Positions 55,601 to 63,165 of a stretch of DNA of 64,000 bases are shown here, piece by piece (the first letter of the stretch is position 1; every line of letters begins with the position of its first letter). The stretch comes from Ctena decussata. Lineage: Eukaryota > Mollusca > Bivalvia > Lucinida > Lucinidae. The DNA lies in contig OZ022498.1 of the NCBI GenBank assembly GCA_963989385.1, forward strand, positions 1,805,501-1,869,500, given 5' to 3'. A program made the position numbers and the translations under genes. The notes under the pieces were generated by a model. The model was given only the letters and a program-made list of their open reading frames with translations. It made no database searches and had not been told where the DNA came from.

Positions 55601-57468
55601 CTTAAAGGGTAGCTAAGGGTCTAAGCTACCTCAATGCCGACAGCGAACTCTTGTCAGACTGGGCAGATGCTAAGGCTGGTCAGAGTTTTCACTATCTTGG
55701 TTTTGTCGTGTTACGGCTCAAAAACTTTTGCACTCTTCCCAATACTTCTAGTGTATTGTAATGTTAAAATCCTTGCAAATTCATTTTTAGTGGGAATTTC
55801 AAGTTGGCCCTTGTGAGGGAATCGATATGGGAGATCACCTGTGGATAGCTCGCTACCTCCTACACCGAGTGGCAGAGGACTTTGGTATTGACGTGACCTT
55901 TGACCCTAAACCAATCCCCGGGGACTGGAATGGAGCCGGAGCACATTGTAACTTCAGTACAGAAAGAATGAGAAAAGATGGTGGTATTAGGTAGGTTATT
56001 TGGCCCTTTCACGACAGAAAAGACAGAATTCATGTTTTAAAAGTGGTCATGGTGAGCTATTGTGACCTGCCACTGTAAATCGTCCGTTCGTCTTCCACTC
56101 TGTACCTTTGCAAGCCCCGCTTTAGGCGAGAATCTTTCCCACTGGGCACATAACGTTGAATCAACATTGAATCAACGTTGATTCAACGTCATGACGTTGA
56201 ATCAACGTTGATTCAATGCTGTGTGCCTGCTGGGTTTCCTACTGTGAACGGGGTTACATTGCACACAGTCTTTCATTATCACCCTACCATCGTCCTGATA
56301 TGACTGAAATACTATTGAGTAGGACGTAAAATCGCAATTCATCCATTCTATCTATACTGTACCTTTGAACATGGTAAAGGTTACAGTTTTCAAGATTTAC
56401 ATTGTATGTTTATGATGAACAAGAAGCTACATTTTTTAGCAATCGTTATCAAGCGTGCTTAGTATATACGTTAAGCGACGAAGATATTGGCCAAGATTGA
56501 TAATGGAATGGGCTAAATGGGACTATTACTAGCGTTATTGCCCGTACTTAGTGAGCTGGAAAAGAAATAGGATACAACTGACATATTATGAGACTTGATT
56601 TTGCGTTCTACACAATGTATCAGCTCACCTGAGCACAAGGTGTTTAATGGGTCTTTAGAACTATGGCGCACCGAAAATACATAGCCATGGCTACTTACAT
56701 TCAAGAATATTGCCATGGCAAAATATGGTAAACATATCCTGGGGTATTCCTAAAAAGGAAAAATGTTTATTTTGTTACCACAGCCGTCAGACCTTATTTG
56801 ATCCGCGACACGACAAAACCAACAAAGTGGCATGTGCGCCACGCGAAGACTAAGATCAGCCTGGACATTCAACCAGTCTGATCAGAGTCTTCGCTGTCGG
56901 CATAGAGCTAGCTATGACCCTTAGCTTCCCTTCAAGTGCACAGCGAAGAGTCTGAGCAGACTGAGCGGTTGCAAGGGCTGATCTGAGTTTTCACGTGGCG
57001 CACATACCACTTTGTTTGCTTTGTCGCGTTGTGGTTCAAATATGGTAAAACATATCCTGTGGCTATTTCTGAAAAGGTACAAAAAAATATTGTTTGGCCG
57101 TAGCCGCCAGACCTTATTTATGCTCGCAACAGTCGCCTGTTCAATGTCTTCTTTAAATTCAGCTTTATTTATTTTTCAGATATATAGAGGAAAGTATTGA
57201 TATGATGAGTAAGCATCACGACCGACATATCCGAGCCTACGACCCGAAAAGTGGCGAGGACAATAAACGTCGCCTAACGGGATTACACGAGACCTCAAGT
57301 ATCGAAGATTTCTCAGCAGGTGTAGCTAACCGTGGGGCCAGCATCAGAATTCCCCGCCAGGTGGCGCAAGACGGCAAGGGTTATCTTGAAGACAGACGGC
57401 CATCTTCAAACTGTGATCCTTATTCTGTTACCCAAGTTATTGTATATACAGCTGTTTTAGGGAAATGA
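39735..57468 (+). CDS. GLUL: Glutamine synthetase gene (six coding exons, GSII type)
   Basis: Encodes glutamate-ammonia ligase (glutamate + ammonia + ATP to glutamine), a cytosolic decameric enzyme in animals. Coding exons 39742-39907, 49732-49893, 50259-50405, 54281-54408, 55791-55990 and 57180-57468 join in frame to 363 residues plus TGA. All introns have GT-AG ends, with phases 1, 1, 1, 0 and 2. The beta-grasp domain (about 25-105) contains [12 protein letters not shown] and [20 protein letters not shown], including D63. The catalytic domain (about 110-363) has E134 and E136 in FGIEQEY, E196 in NAEVMP, E203 in [11 protein letters not shown]253 in NGAGAH, R299, E305 in LHE, R319, R324 in ASIRIPR, E338 and R340 in EDRR. 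All equal the human numbering. The C-terminus is about ten residues shorter than in the vertebrate enzyme. No mitochondrial presequence is visible. The 5' UTR is spliced, since an acceptor lies 7 bases before the ATG. No poly(A) signal was identified. Introns are packed with mobile elements. Confidence 0.97.
39983..40205 (-). mobile_element. SINE-like element D, copy 4 (in glutamine synthetase intron)
   Basis: (TTGATTGA)n tail at 39987-40001, then GGATTTAACGGCCCTTTGAG, AGTATTTCAGTCTATATCGG, GTCCAAACAACCCCACCCGC, GGCACAGTAGGCCCTTGCCT and AGTAGGACGCCCCGGCACTG. It is the longest copy in the window and runs antisense to the host gene. Confidence 0.85.
40537..40757. mobile_element. Fold-back palindrome, family B, copy 2
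   Basis: GGGCCGTATTCATAAAACGA to CTTTATGAATACGGCCC, with the centre identical to copy 1 (GTCTGGAGGAACAGTCTTTG / TAAGACTGTTCCTCCAGAC). It is better preserved than 13921-14145. It would form a hairpin of about 110 bp in the glutamine synthetase pre-mRNA. Confidence 0.93.
40760..42186. other. Intron stretch, mostly unassigned
   Basis: GAACAGAACAGAACAGATTT with TATTTCAAAATCCCAATAGG at 41202-41240 looks like the antisense 3' end of a LINE. The rest shows no gene or element. Confidence 0.4.
42187..42285. mobile_element. Palindromic element family C, copy 3 (best preserved)
   Basis: ACCCAGCAGGCACACAACAT to ACGTTGTGTGCCCAGTGGGT. The interior alternates GTCAACGTTGATTCAACGTC and its complement GTTGAATCAACGTTGATTCA, so the 99 bp are almost completely self-complementary. 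TA flanks both sides. Confidence 0.92.
42891..43257. mobile_element. Inverted-repeat element with GTTTGCCG ends and poly-A centre
   Basis: Left AATATTTAGTTTGCCGCTTC with CTACTGGGAGG, right GTAGGTAGGAAACGGCAAAC with AAACATT. Interior has GGTAGGTAGGTAGC, an A run of about 30 (43131-43160) and GGTAGGTGGTGGGGGGAGGG. Poly-Phe frames on the minus strand are artefacts. Confidence 0.75.
43258..44050. other. Intron stretch with two short repeats
   Basis: A diverged direct repeat (TTGAGCC/GTGACC... CAAATTCCATAATGGGCCAA and CAAATTTGAAAATGGGCCCA, then GTTGGACAATTA/GTCGGACTATTA) lies at 43340-43530. A (GT)n tract lies at 43661-43680. No gene. Confidence 0.5.
44052..44255 (+). mobile_element. tRNA-derived SINE with head and core
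   Basis: TAGCTAAGTGGG (44062-44073) fits the Pol III box A consensus exactly. AGTTCGATTCC (44106-44116) fits box B with one mismatch at the expected spacing. The tRNA-like head is followed by the core AACTGTAAACGAGGTTTCAT, GTTCATTATCACTC and CCTGATATGAA, shared with 7422-7550 and 56238-56345. Confidence 0.8.
44430..45505. repeat. 20-bp minisatellite AGCTTGGTACCAGTACATCG
   Basis: Several dozen degenerate copies of a 20-bp unit, in two blocks (to about 44990 and from about 45168). It is interrupted by unrelated sequence at 44993-45167 that carries its own TGGAATTTCGGATAGGG / CTCTGGATCCGGCACTGA ends. Open frames with MYWYQA-type repeats here are shadows. Confidence 0.92.
45640..45770. repeat. 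TTGAATACTGAATAC short tandem repeat
   Basis: Three copies of CTTGAATACTGAATAC.. with a spacing of about 31 bp, preceded by CAATAATGGGGTGTCACCCC. A related block in opposite order is at 48855-48955 (GAATACTGCGTAC... GGGTGACACCCTCAATAAT). Confidence 0.7.
45881..47093. mobile_element. 1.2-kb element with CCACTGGA inverted ends and reiterated AGCGCAGC words
   Basis: Left ATACCACTCCACTGGACGGC with CTGCTGCGCTTCAAAATTTT. Right (reverse complement) ATACCCCCATTCCACTGGAT with GACTGCGCTCATGGCGCTTC and TTCAAAATTTT. Between them, especially at 45950-46150 and 46740-47050, AGCGCAGCAG/AGCGTA/GAAGCGC words recur dozens of times. Plus-strand frames of 174 and 104 codons (46058-46582, 46245-46559) have no recognisable domain. 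They may be repeat shadows or a relic of a captured coding piece. Confidence 0.7.
47100..49290. other. Intron stretch, mostly unassigned
   Basis: A TTGATTGATTGGTTTG tract with TTAACGTCC at 47415-47445 resembles the tail of another SINE family. The TTGGATACCTT / AAGGTATCCAA hairpin at 48705-48750 is the only structure seen. A frame at 48166-48567 (-) is not recognised. No exon was identified. Confidence 0.4.
49295..49539. mobile_element. Element with GCTACGCCCTT right end, copy 1
   Basis: CTAGGGGCAATTACACATTA, ACGCACAATCATGTTTTAT, CAAAATTTCAATACGCACCT, GCGTATTTGCGTATAGGTAG and CTACGCCCTT. The full-length relative at 53608-53835 also has the left end GGGGCGTAACTAGGGGC, so the ends form inverted repeats GGGCGTA(A/G)CTA. 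An internal hairpin AAATTTTGTCAA / TTGACAAAATTT is shared. Confidence 0.75.
49540..49616. mobile_element. Palindromic element family C, copy 4 (decayed)
   Basis: CAGCACATACACAATG to GCTGTGTACTCGTTGGGG, with ACAACATTAACACAACGTCG inside. It abuts the preceding element directly. Confidence 0.55.
49660..49703. repeat. AAT trinucleotide microsatellite
   Basis: (AAT)n with one AAC interruption. It lies only about 30 bp before the exon 2 acceptor, just upstream of the pyrimidine tract. Confidence 0.93.
49732..49893 (+). CDS. GLUL: Glutamine synthetase coding exon 2
   Basis: Acceptor CTCTTTCAG; donor CAG|GTAATT. Encodes residues 56-109, with [20 protein letters not shown] (substrate-binding loop with D63) and [20 protein letters not shown]. 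Length 162 is a multiple of three, phase 1 at both ends. Confidence 0.97.
50259..50405 (+). CDS. GLUL: Glutamine synthetase coding exon 3
   Basis: Acceptor TACTTACAG; donor CAAG|GTAGGT. Encodes residues 110-158, with [13 protein letters not shown] (metal ligands E134 and E136) and [13 protein letters not shown]. 147 bases, phase 1 at both ends. Confidence 0.97.
51780..52837. mobile_element. 1.06-kb element with TGTCAGAGAGT ends and TTTCCCCCCGGAAA words
   Basis: Left end TGTCAGAGAGTAGCTTTTCC; right end reverse complement TGTCAGAGAGTGGTTTTTCC. CTAC flanks both sides inside the host minisatellite, a clean 4-bp target duplication. Subterminal zones repeat TTTCCCCCCGGAAAA and ACTATAGTAG/CTATATAG palindromes. 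The 207-codon minus-strand frame 51872-52495 translates these repeats at its end and has no recognised domain. Confidence 0.82.
52283..52350 (+). other. tRNA-like sequence within the element
   Basis: GGCTCGACTCC (52330-52340) matches the Pol III box B with one mismatch. The sequence 5' of it can be laid out as D- and anticodon-like arms, but box A is poor (TGGACTAGTGTT). It may be a SINE head captured by the element or chance. Confidence 0.35.
53608..53835. mobile_element. Element with GGGCGTA-CTA inverted ends, copy 2
   Basis: AGGGGCGTAACTAGGGGCAA to ATAGGTAGCTACGCCCTT, with the AATTTTGTTAATTTTGACAA hairpin region and CAATACGCACCTGCGTATTT block as in 49295-49539. The left half has diverged or been replaced. 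Confidence 0.75.
54281..54408 (+). CDS. GLUL: Glutamine synthetase coding exon 4
   Basis: Acceptor ATTCACAG; donor CACAG|GTAGTT. Encodes residues 159-201, with [19 protein letters not shown] and [12 protein letters not shown] (E196). It ends in phase 0. Confidence 0.97.
54780..55388. mobile_element. Fold-back MITE, family A, copy 6, split by another element
   Basis: Left half GAGCCGCGACCCGACAAAAC...GCATGAAGGTA; right half AACTAAGACCCTTAGCTACC... to GTCGCTGCTC. The halves are separated by 371 bp that is not part of the family. Flanks are TATAATT / AATTATA. It lies in a glutamine synthetase intron. Confidence 0.92.
54890..55260. mobile_element. 371-bp element with CACTG(T)AAAAAAT ends nested in MITE A
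   Basis: Starts CACTGTAAAAAATGTG and ends CGCGATTTTTTCAGTG, with TA on each side (54888-54889, 55261-55262), so a TA target duplication is likely. The interior repeats GTTTA.AA.CATGTT-type words. No transposase. Insertion site is the loop region of the host hairpin. Confidence 0.85.
55503..55719. mobile_element. Fold-back MITE, family A, copy 7
   Basis: GAGCCGCGACACGATTAAAC to GTGTTACGGCTC. It ends 70 bp before the exon 5 acceptor, so it lies close to the branch-point region of that intron. Confidence 0.9.
55791..55990 (+). CDS. GLUL: Glutamine synthetase coding exon 5
   Basis: Acceptor TTTTTAG; donor ATTAG|GTAGGT. Encodes residues 202-267 plus two bases, with [18 protein letters not shown] (E203), [15 protein letters not shown] (H253) and NFST. 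It ends in phase 2. Confidence 0.97.
56138..56235. mobile_element. Palindromic element family C, copy 5, inserted in a SINE core
   Basis: CCCACTGGGCACATAACGTT to GCTGTGTGCCTGCTGGG, in the opposite orientation to 42187-42285. GCGAGAATCTTT on its left and TTTCCTACTGTGAACGGGG on its right resemble consecutive parts of the SINE seen at 44052-44255, so it appears to have landed inside a SINE. Confidence 0.85.
56238..56345. mobile_element. SINE core fragment
   Basis: ACTGTGAACGGGGTTACATT, CTTTCATTATCACC, CATCGTCCTGATATGACTGA: the core shared with 7422-7550 and 44136-44255. Its 5' part is separated by the family C insertion. Confidence 0.7.
56800..57037. mobile_element. Fold-back MITE, family A, copy 8, between duplicated flanks
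   Basis: GATCCGCGACACGACAAAAC to GTTGTGGTTC. The 80 bp to its left (56719-56799, starting ATGGTAAACATATCCTGGGG and ending CAGACCTTATTT) is repeated directly after it (57041-57120) with a few changes. Confidence 0.9.
57180..57468 (+). CDS. GLUL: Glutamine synthetase coding exon 6 (terminal)
   Basis: Acceptor TTTTTCAG completes the Arg268 codon. Encodes residues 268-363, with [21 protein letters not shown]305, [17 protein letters not shown] (R319, R324), [16 protein letters not shown] (E338, R340) and a short tail ending VLGK before TGA. Confidence 0.97.
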
Positions 57469-57600
57469 TTATGTCCCTCATTTTAGAGGCATTTCTGTTA
57501 CTTGGATGACTATAACTTTCAAACAGCTGTTCTGGGCGTAAAACTCTTTTGAGAGCAAATACGATTATATCAGTGAAAAAGTGCAGAGCTCAAAGACATT

Positions 57601-57696
57601 ACCCAGCAGCCACGTGACGTCGAAAAGACGTCGGACAGACGTTGATGCGCATCGACGTCAGCGCGACATTATTTCGACGTACTGTGCCCATTGGGT
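57601..57696. mobile_element. Palindromic element family C, copy 6 (GACGTC variant)
   Basis: ACCCAGCAGCCACGTGACGT to TTCGACGTACTGTGCCCATT then GGGT. Here the internal word is GACGTCG rather than AACGTTGA, but the self-complementarity is kept. Confidence 0.82.
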
Positions 57697-57704
57697 GCAT
57701 TTAA

Positions 57705-58340
57705 GCTAAGGGGAAAGGGTGCACTATCAGGGGAAGCAATGAAGCATTTTTTTCTTTCTCTGTTTTCATTCCGAAAAGGGGTTCCCTCGTCTCTCTGAAA
57801 GCTAATTTTTACTTCACAGATGAATTACAATACTTCCGGTATATTTATCGCTATTTTTACAAAGGGAAACAGCTTTCAAGACTATTTATTTGTTCCCATG
57901 ATGGGGAGAAATACTCAAGCAAGGTTTAGTCATAAGAATAGAATTTGCTGCCAGTGATGCAGATTCTGTCCGCTCTGAGAAGGGAGGCTAAACAGAAAAA
58001 GGCAGAGTTGCTTCCCCTGAAAGTGCACCCTTAAGAGTAGCTCTACCCTTGGATGCGAGCCCATGTACCTTTGATCTATAAACACAAGGTGCTCATGTAT
58101 GTATTTAAGGTGTATACGTACAGTTTCATAATTTTCTGCCAGTTTTACGATGGGAAACAACTTTTGTGACATCTTGTTTGCTTTGCAGGACAATGAACCC
58201 CTTCCGAAATGAGATCTACTCTTAAAGAAAATGATTTGCTCCTAGGGGAGCAAATTCTTTTCTTTCAGAGTTGATTACCATTTAGAAGGGAGGCAAAAAT
58301 CAGAATGGAAGAGTTGCTTTCCCTGAGTGAAATTCTTCAT
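57705..58340. repeat. Dispersed repeat F, several partial copies in a row
   Basis: Words TTCAGAGTTGATTACCATTT, AGAAGGGAGGCAAAAATCAG, AGAGTTGCTTTCCCTGA, TTTACAAAGGGAAACAGCTT and TTCCCATGATGGGGAGA recur in overlapping partial copies. Similar copies are at 11640-11770, 53215-53300 and 59018-59360. A small inverted repeat AATTTGCTCC-TAGGGGAGCAAATT type turn is present. The family is not recognised. Confidence 0.6.
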
Positions 58341-58807
58341 CTTAATAATTTCATTAGGTTATAGCCCATAAATAAGGACAATGAAATGCAAAGCATGTGT
58401 TTTTTTTTTGTTGTTTTTTTTTGTATAGTCATATTATACCATCTTTTAGTTTCATTTTTTTTCTTTTTACTTTTTTGTAGTAATCTGAGACACTGCAAGT
58501 CACAACAGCTGTTATTGAAGCTTAGATTTCAGTTTTAGTCATATTAAAGCAAAGTCAAGAGGAAAAGGATACTTAAAGGATGTGCCAACAGCAAAAAGTA
58601 GATTAGCTTGCGCACTTGTATTAATGCGCAGGAAGATCAGATTTTTTTCTGCTCGCATCAGCAAACTCTGGATCAAACTGAATTCTTAGTAGTTTACCTC
58701 ACCTGAGTTCAAAGTTCTCAAGAGAACTACTGCGATCAATCACTGTCCGTCGTCCACCCGTTGTCCGTCCGTCTGTCTGTCCGCCACTTACCTTGTAAAA
58801 CGATAGA

Positions 58808-58876
58808 GCTACATTCTTACACAGTATCTTACTGGCCAAGACTCTTGGCCAGTAAGATACTGTGTAAGAATGTAGC
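58808..58876. repeat. Perfect 31-bp-arm hairpin
   Basis: GCTACATTCTTACACAGTAT then CTTACTGGCCA, a 7-base loop, then the exact complement. It follows a GTCCGTCCGTCTGTCTGTCC microsatellite at 58757-58778, the configuration seen at ends of tandem-core elements. Confidence 0.92.
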
Positions 58877-59144
58877 CTTTAGGATTCTCGGGCAAGTTTG
58901 ATATTGGCTTAAACTGGACCATTGGCCTCTAAATCAGACCTGTTAGATAGTTGCTTATACATCTATGTTAACCTATTTTACAGTAGGCACACGACACTGA
59001 AACAACATTATATTTAGATATGTGACTACCTGTCATATTTACAAAGGGGAACAACTTTTATGTCTTCCTGTTTGCTTCCATGGGTGACAAAGCCTTCCCA
59101 AAATATTGTTTTTTTTTAAACACGGAATTTGTGCCTAAGAAGCA

Positions 59145-59272
59145 ACCCAGCAGGCACATGACGTTGAAATGACGTCATACTGACTTCGATGCTACATCGT
59201 TCGTCGATGCGATGTAATGACGTCGCATCGACGTCAGTACGACGTCATTTCGAATTTATGTGCCCTCTGGGA
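59145..59272. mobile_element. Palindromic element family C, copy 7, nested in repeat F
   Basis: ACCCAGCAGGCACATGACGT to ATTTATGTGCCCTCTGGGA. The interior is built of GACGTCAT/ATGACGTC and CGATGC words around CGTTCGTCGATGCG. It splits repeat F (AGAAGCAA on the left, GAAGTTCTTTCCTTT on the right). Confidence 0.88.
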
Positions 59273-60447
59273 AGTTCTTTCCTTTAAGAATTGACCCCAA
59301 TTCAGAAGGGAGACAAAACTGTAAATGACAGAGTTGCTTCCCCTAAAATGTTTCCACTTCCCATAATACAACATTGTTTAAACGTTGAGTGCCTACTGAG
59401 TTATTTTTATGGTCAGCGTTACTTAAAGCTGAAATACATTAAATTTTTAAAGTAAACTTTGTTTGTGTGGTGATTTATCAACCGTTTCACACCTCTGTAA
59501 AGAAAGATTTTTATTTTAGAATGTTCACTGTGCTTTATACTCATGAAAGTGGATTGGTATCTCGCTCGGACTTTTCATAAAATAGAACTCTTATACGGAC
59601 GGTCACCATGCCTATCACGCCAAAAAAGCGCCTGCTATAATAACAACATGCCTATACTTTTAAAGCAAGCGCGCCTGTTGAAAAGTCAACACGCCTCATA
59701 TCAAAACGTCAATTTGTCTATCATGGTTATTTTAACACCTCTAACTTGGTAGATTACGTTAAACGCCTGTTCTAATGCACTTAAGAATGTAAAGCGATGT
59801 CTGATTGCGTAAGCTTAAAAATGTGCAACAGTAGGCCTATATCCTGCGATATTCTGTCGGAAACCCGACGTCATTACGTAACGTCGCTTTTCATTGGCTG
59901 ACGCCGGGTTTTTGGTTGCTGAAGGCGTTTGTTTTGGGTGAAAAGTAGCGCACATTTGATTGTGAAAATGTGAAAAGTGCATTAGAATGGGGATAATTGT
60001 ATTGAAAAGTGTTATTTGGGGAAGTAAACCATTGGTTTCATGGCCGCAAGTTGCGACAAAAAACGAAATTTCCGACCATAAAACCAACAAATTACCTCCC
60101 AAAATGACAATTTTGAGTACAGTTATCCCTTAATTGTGTCTGATATGATAACGTCAACTCACATTTTGCAACTGCATCAATATTCTGTTCTGTTTTAATT
60201 CGCGTATGTTACGTCTTTGATAATAATGCCGGTTTTTTGGGGGCGTGGCCGGGGTTGCAGGTTTCATTACTGGTCATGAACAGACTCAATTAAACCGAGT
60301 CTGTAATTTTTGTTTCTTTGATTTAGATCTAACTAAATTAAAATGTCTTTTCCATTTACATAAACATTGCGCCTTTGCTGGGCAGTCTTGGAGACTTATC
60401 GAAGCATGGTGTCATTCTAGCTGCAAAGGTATCTAATATCTATATAT

Positions 60448-60683
60448 GAGCCGCGACACGACAAAACCAACAAAGTGGATGTGCGCCCAGCGCAGACTCA
60501 GATCAGCCTGGGCAACCGCCCAGTCTGATCAGAGTCTTCATTGTCCGCATGGAGGTAGCTTAGACCCTTAGCTACAGTTTAAGCGCTTAGCGAAGATGCT
60601 GATCAGACTGGGCGAATGCCCAGGCAGATCTGAGTCTGCACTGGACGCACAATCACATTGTTGGTTTTTTCATGTCGCGGCTC
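60448..60683. mobile_element. Fold-back MITE, family A, copy 9 (best preserved)
   Basis: GAGCCGCGACACGACAAAAC to CATGTCGCGGCTC, flanked by ATATAT on both sides. All family landmarks are present, including ATGGAGGTAGCTTAGACCCT and TTAAGCGCTTAGCGAAGA. Confidence 0.93.
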
Positions 60684-61587
60684 ATATATATGTTACCATG
60701 CATGTGCAGTTGTATGTGTTGACTCATGTATATACATGTAGATACCGTCACCCAAGCTACAAAGTGGAGCGTCAACACGCGTATGCTAATTTCATCGGAT
60801 TATATTACGTACTATATGGAAGTCAACATAGATTTACAAGAATCCGGTTCAAATAACGTCCAATAACTTAAAATATCTCGCCCACGTCCACTTTCATAAA
60901 TTTAATATTAGACTAGACTTTAAACCAGCATGCTTATAATATGCCTACTAGGTCTACCTGTAGCGGTTAGAATTACGTCCTCATACGCCTACTATACTTA
61001 CATCCACATTTGTATTATTATTCGGTCAATCGGCCTCCTATATAGTTGTGTCATCAAGCCTGTTATGATTACCGTCACCTTAACAGGTCAACACGCCTAT
61101 TTTAATAGCTTCATGGCTCACACTGTAGATGCGCCGACATGCCTATTCTAATAAAATCAACAGGCGTATTATAATAAGGTTAGCATGTCCATTACAATAA
61201 CGTAAACACGCCAATTATAAATTTTACGCTAACGTGCCTATTAAAATAACGTTAACACGCCTATTATAAAAAAAAAAAGTTAACATGCCAATCATAATTA
61301 GGTTAATATGCCTATTATAATGACGTTTGTACGCCTATTATAATTACGCTAACAGGCCTATTATAATAATAAATATATGATATGATACTTTATTTATGCA
61401 ATAAGCCATTATGGCCCATGAGCATTTATACATATAATATACAATATACATATACAGGATAGGAAGCGATATATAAATACATGTACCTTTGAGCACATAC
61501 TCTTTCTAATAGCTGCAGACATAACATAACGCCTGAAGACGTACATCGACGGAACCAGTTAGACCATAAAAAACATGCAACGTTATT

Positions 61588-61865
61588 CAGACGGGTTAGG
61601 GTCTCATCAATCATCATCGTAACAATTGAACTGATAAGTACAAAAACGCCTGAAAGCGTAATAACAGCACTGGTGAGACCCCGACCAACCTGCACAGTTA
61701 TGCAGACTGGTCAGGGTCTCACTATCCGCACTATGACCAAAGTAATGATAATCGTAACAGTTCAACTGGGAAACATGAAACGTCTGAATGCGTATGTTAA
61801 CAGCACCAGTGAGACCATGACTAATCTGCACATTTATGCAGACCTGTCAGGATCTCACTGATAGC
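61588..61865. repeat. Tandem of CAGACTGGTCAGGGTCTCAC units
   Basis: Three starts at 61588, 61703 and 61839 (115 and 136 bp apart). Each unit carries CAGTTCAACTG-type and GTGAGAC words complementary to the GTCTCAC at the next unit's start, so each can form a hairpin. 61380-61445 ahead of it (TTTATTTATGCAATAAGCCA) looks like a LINE tail. Confidence 0.75.
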
Positions 61866-62023
61866 ACTGTGATTATAACAGTCATCATCGCACCGATCCA
61901 TTGAAAACTTAAATATATATCATGAAATATATCATAAATAGACTAGTGAGATACTCTTAAAGCTGTTCTTCCTGTGCATGTGGCGGATTTTACTGGTGAA
62001 AGGAATCCTGGCATAGATTCCGA

Positions 62024-62470
62024 AAACTCAACTGCGAGCTTCGGAAACCGGACTCAGGGATAATGTGGCGCGGAATAATGTCCGAACCTCATTTTCCCGA
62101 GCCCGGGTTATTGTCGCCCTTTTACCGATCCTCTGACACAGCTGAGCAGAATTCGTCACATGCACTTAACTTTCGTTTCTTACAATTTTGATAGTCATTT
62201 CCCATTTAGGAGCGAATAACTAGCCGTCATTACTAAGTATTCTTATTTCGGTGGTATATGTTTAAACATGTCAAGCGGGATCGGATGCGTATTCTGTAAA
62301 GTTCAAAACAGCAACTGGAGGACGGGGGCCAGGTTTAGGGAATATGTGGCGGAACCAATGTCCAGACAGCATTTCCCCGCACCGGGCCCTGTGTCATTAA
62401 TCGCTAGATCCAGTATACATGCCCGACCCCGGCTGATCATAGTTCACCATCAAACATTCTTTATTTATAG
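62024..62470. repeat. Diverged two-copy repeat
   Basis: GGGATAATGTGGCGCGGAAT with ATGTCCGAACCTCATTTTCC (62057-62100) resembles GGGAATATGTGGCGGAACCA with ATGTCCAGACAGCATTTCCC (62338-62380). Spacing is about 280 bp. No coding function is recognised. Confidence 0.5.
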
Positions 62471-62542
62471 ATACTAACAGTAATATAAGGAAAAAAGTAT
62501 TAATATAAATATGAATATGACTATGACAGGAGAGTAACCAAG

Positions 62543-62691
62543 CTATACCGACATAAAATCTTCTTTTAATTTAAATGCTTTCTGAATGTAAGTACTTAAT
62601 TTTTGTAATTGTTTTGTATTCTCAGTAGAAAAAAGTTCGATCAATTTTATCATACTAGGCCTTTTCCAGTAATACTTAAGTATAAATTTTT
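62543..62691 (-). pseudogene. LINE ORF2 extreme C-terminus
   Basis: Minus-strand frame KYYWKRPSMIKLIELF and on to LKEDFMSV, then TAG at 62545-62543. It aligns in style with the end of the LINE at 27075-27716 (RKQYIKPYFYRRPN.., then a Lys/Leu-rich helix). It is cut off upstream by the 22-bp minisatellite. AATAAA occurs in its 3' flank (complement at about 62460). Confidence 0.6.
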
Positions 62692-63165
62692 AATAACGTT
62701 TACCTGCCTATTATAATTACAATAACATGCATATTATAATAACGTGATAATTCATTTTGGATTAACTCTACCAGTCATCGACCTGGGTGTGCCATTTTAC
62801 TGGCGGGATATACATCAACAGAAAAAGTTAACACGCCTATTATGATTACCATTCCCAACTAAATTCATATTGCTATCGAGGGAGAATTACAGTTAAGCAG
62901 GGGAACTAACGCCGATTTATCGACAGTACCTGCAGGACCGGACTCACGAGTTACCTAGCGTAGCAGTATACGTGGTGACGGTAGCGATCACAACAGGTAC
63001 AATATCGATTATTGGACTCTGGGAAGTGTCATATAAATTTTACTTCCTTAAACTGGCCTGAGCGAAATTGAAGAAAGACCGTTGAAGTAGTTTATTTGTA
63101 TATCTATATCTATTGGAAACGACAAATGTTTAACATCTTAAAAACTACGGTCTCTTATCAATTGT

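Larger units (their letters stand above)
59570..62850. repeat. Degenerate minisatellite CGCCTATTATAATAACGTTAACA, broken into blocks
   Basis: Units of about 22 bp (ACGCCTATTATAATAACGTTA and variants) occur at about 59580-59775, 60770-61375 and 62690-62850. The blocks are separated by unrelated insertions, including MITE A copy 9, a LINE tail and the 61.4-62.5 kb stretch. Unit identity is low at block edges. Confidence 0.7.

Noticed and set aside
1491..60683. CRISPR array from the many repeated hairpins
   Set aside because: Repeats are long, dispersed over tens of kilobases and not separated by uniform spacers, in a eukaryotic sequence.
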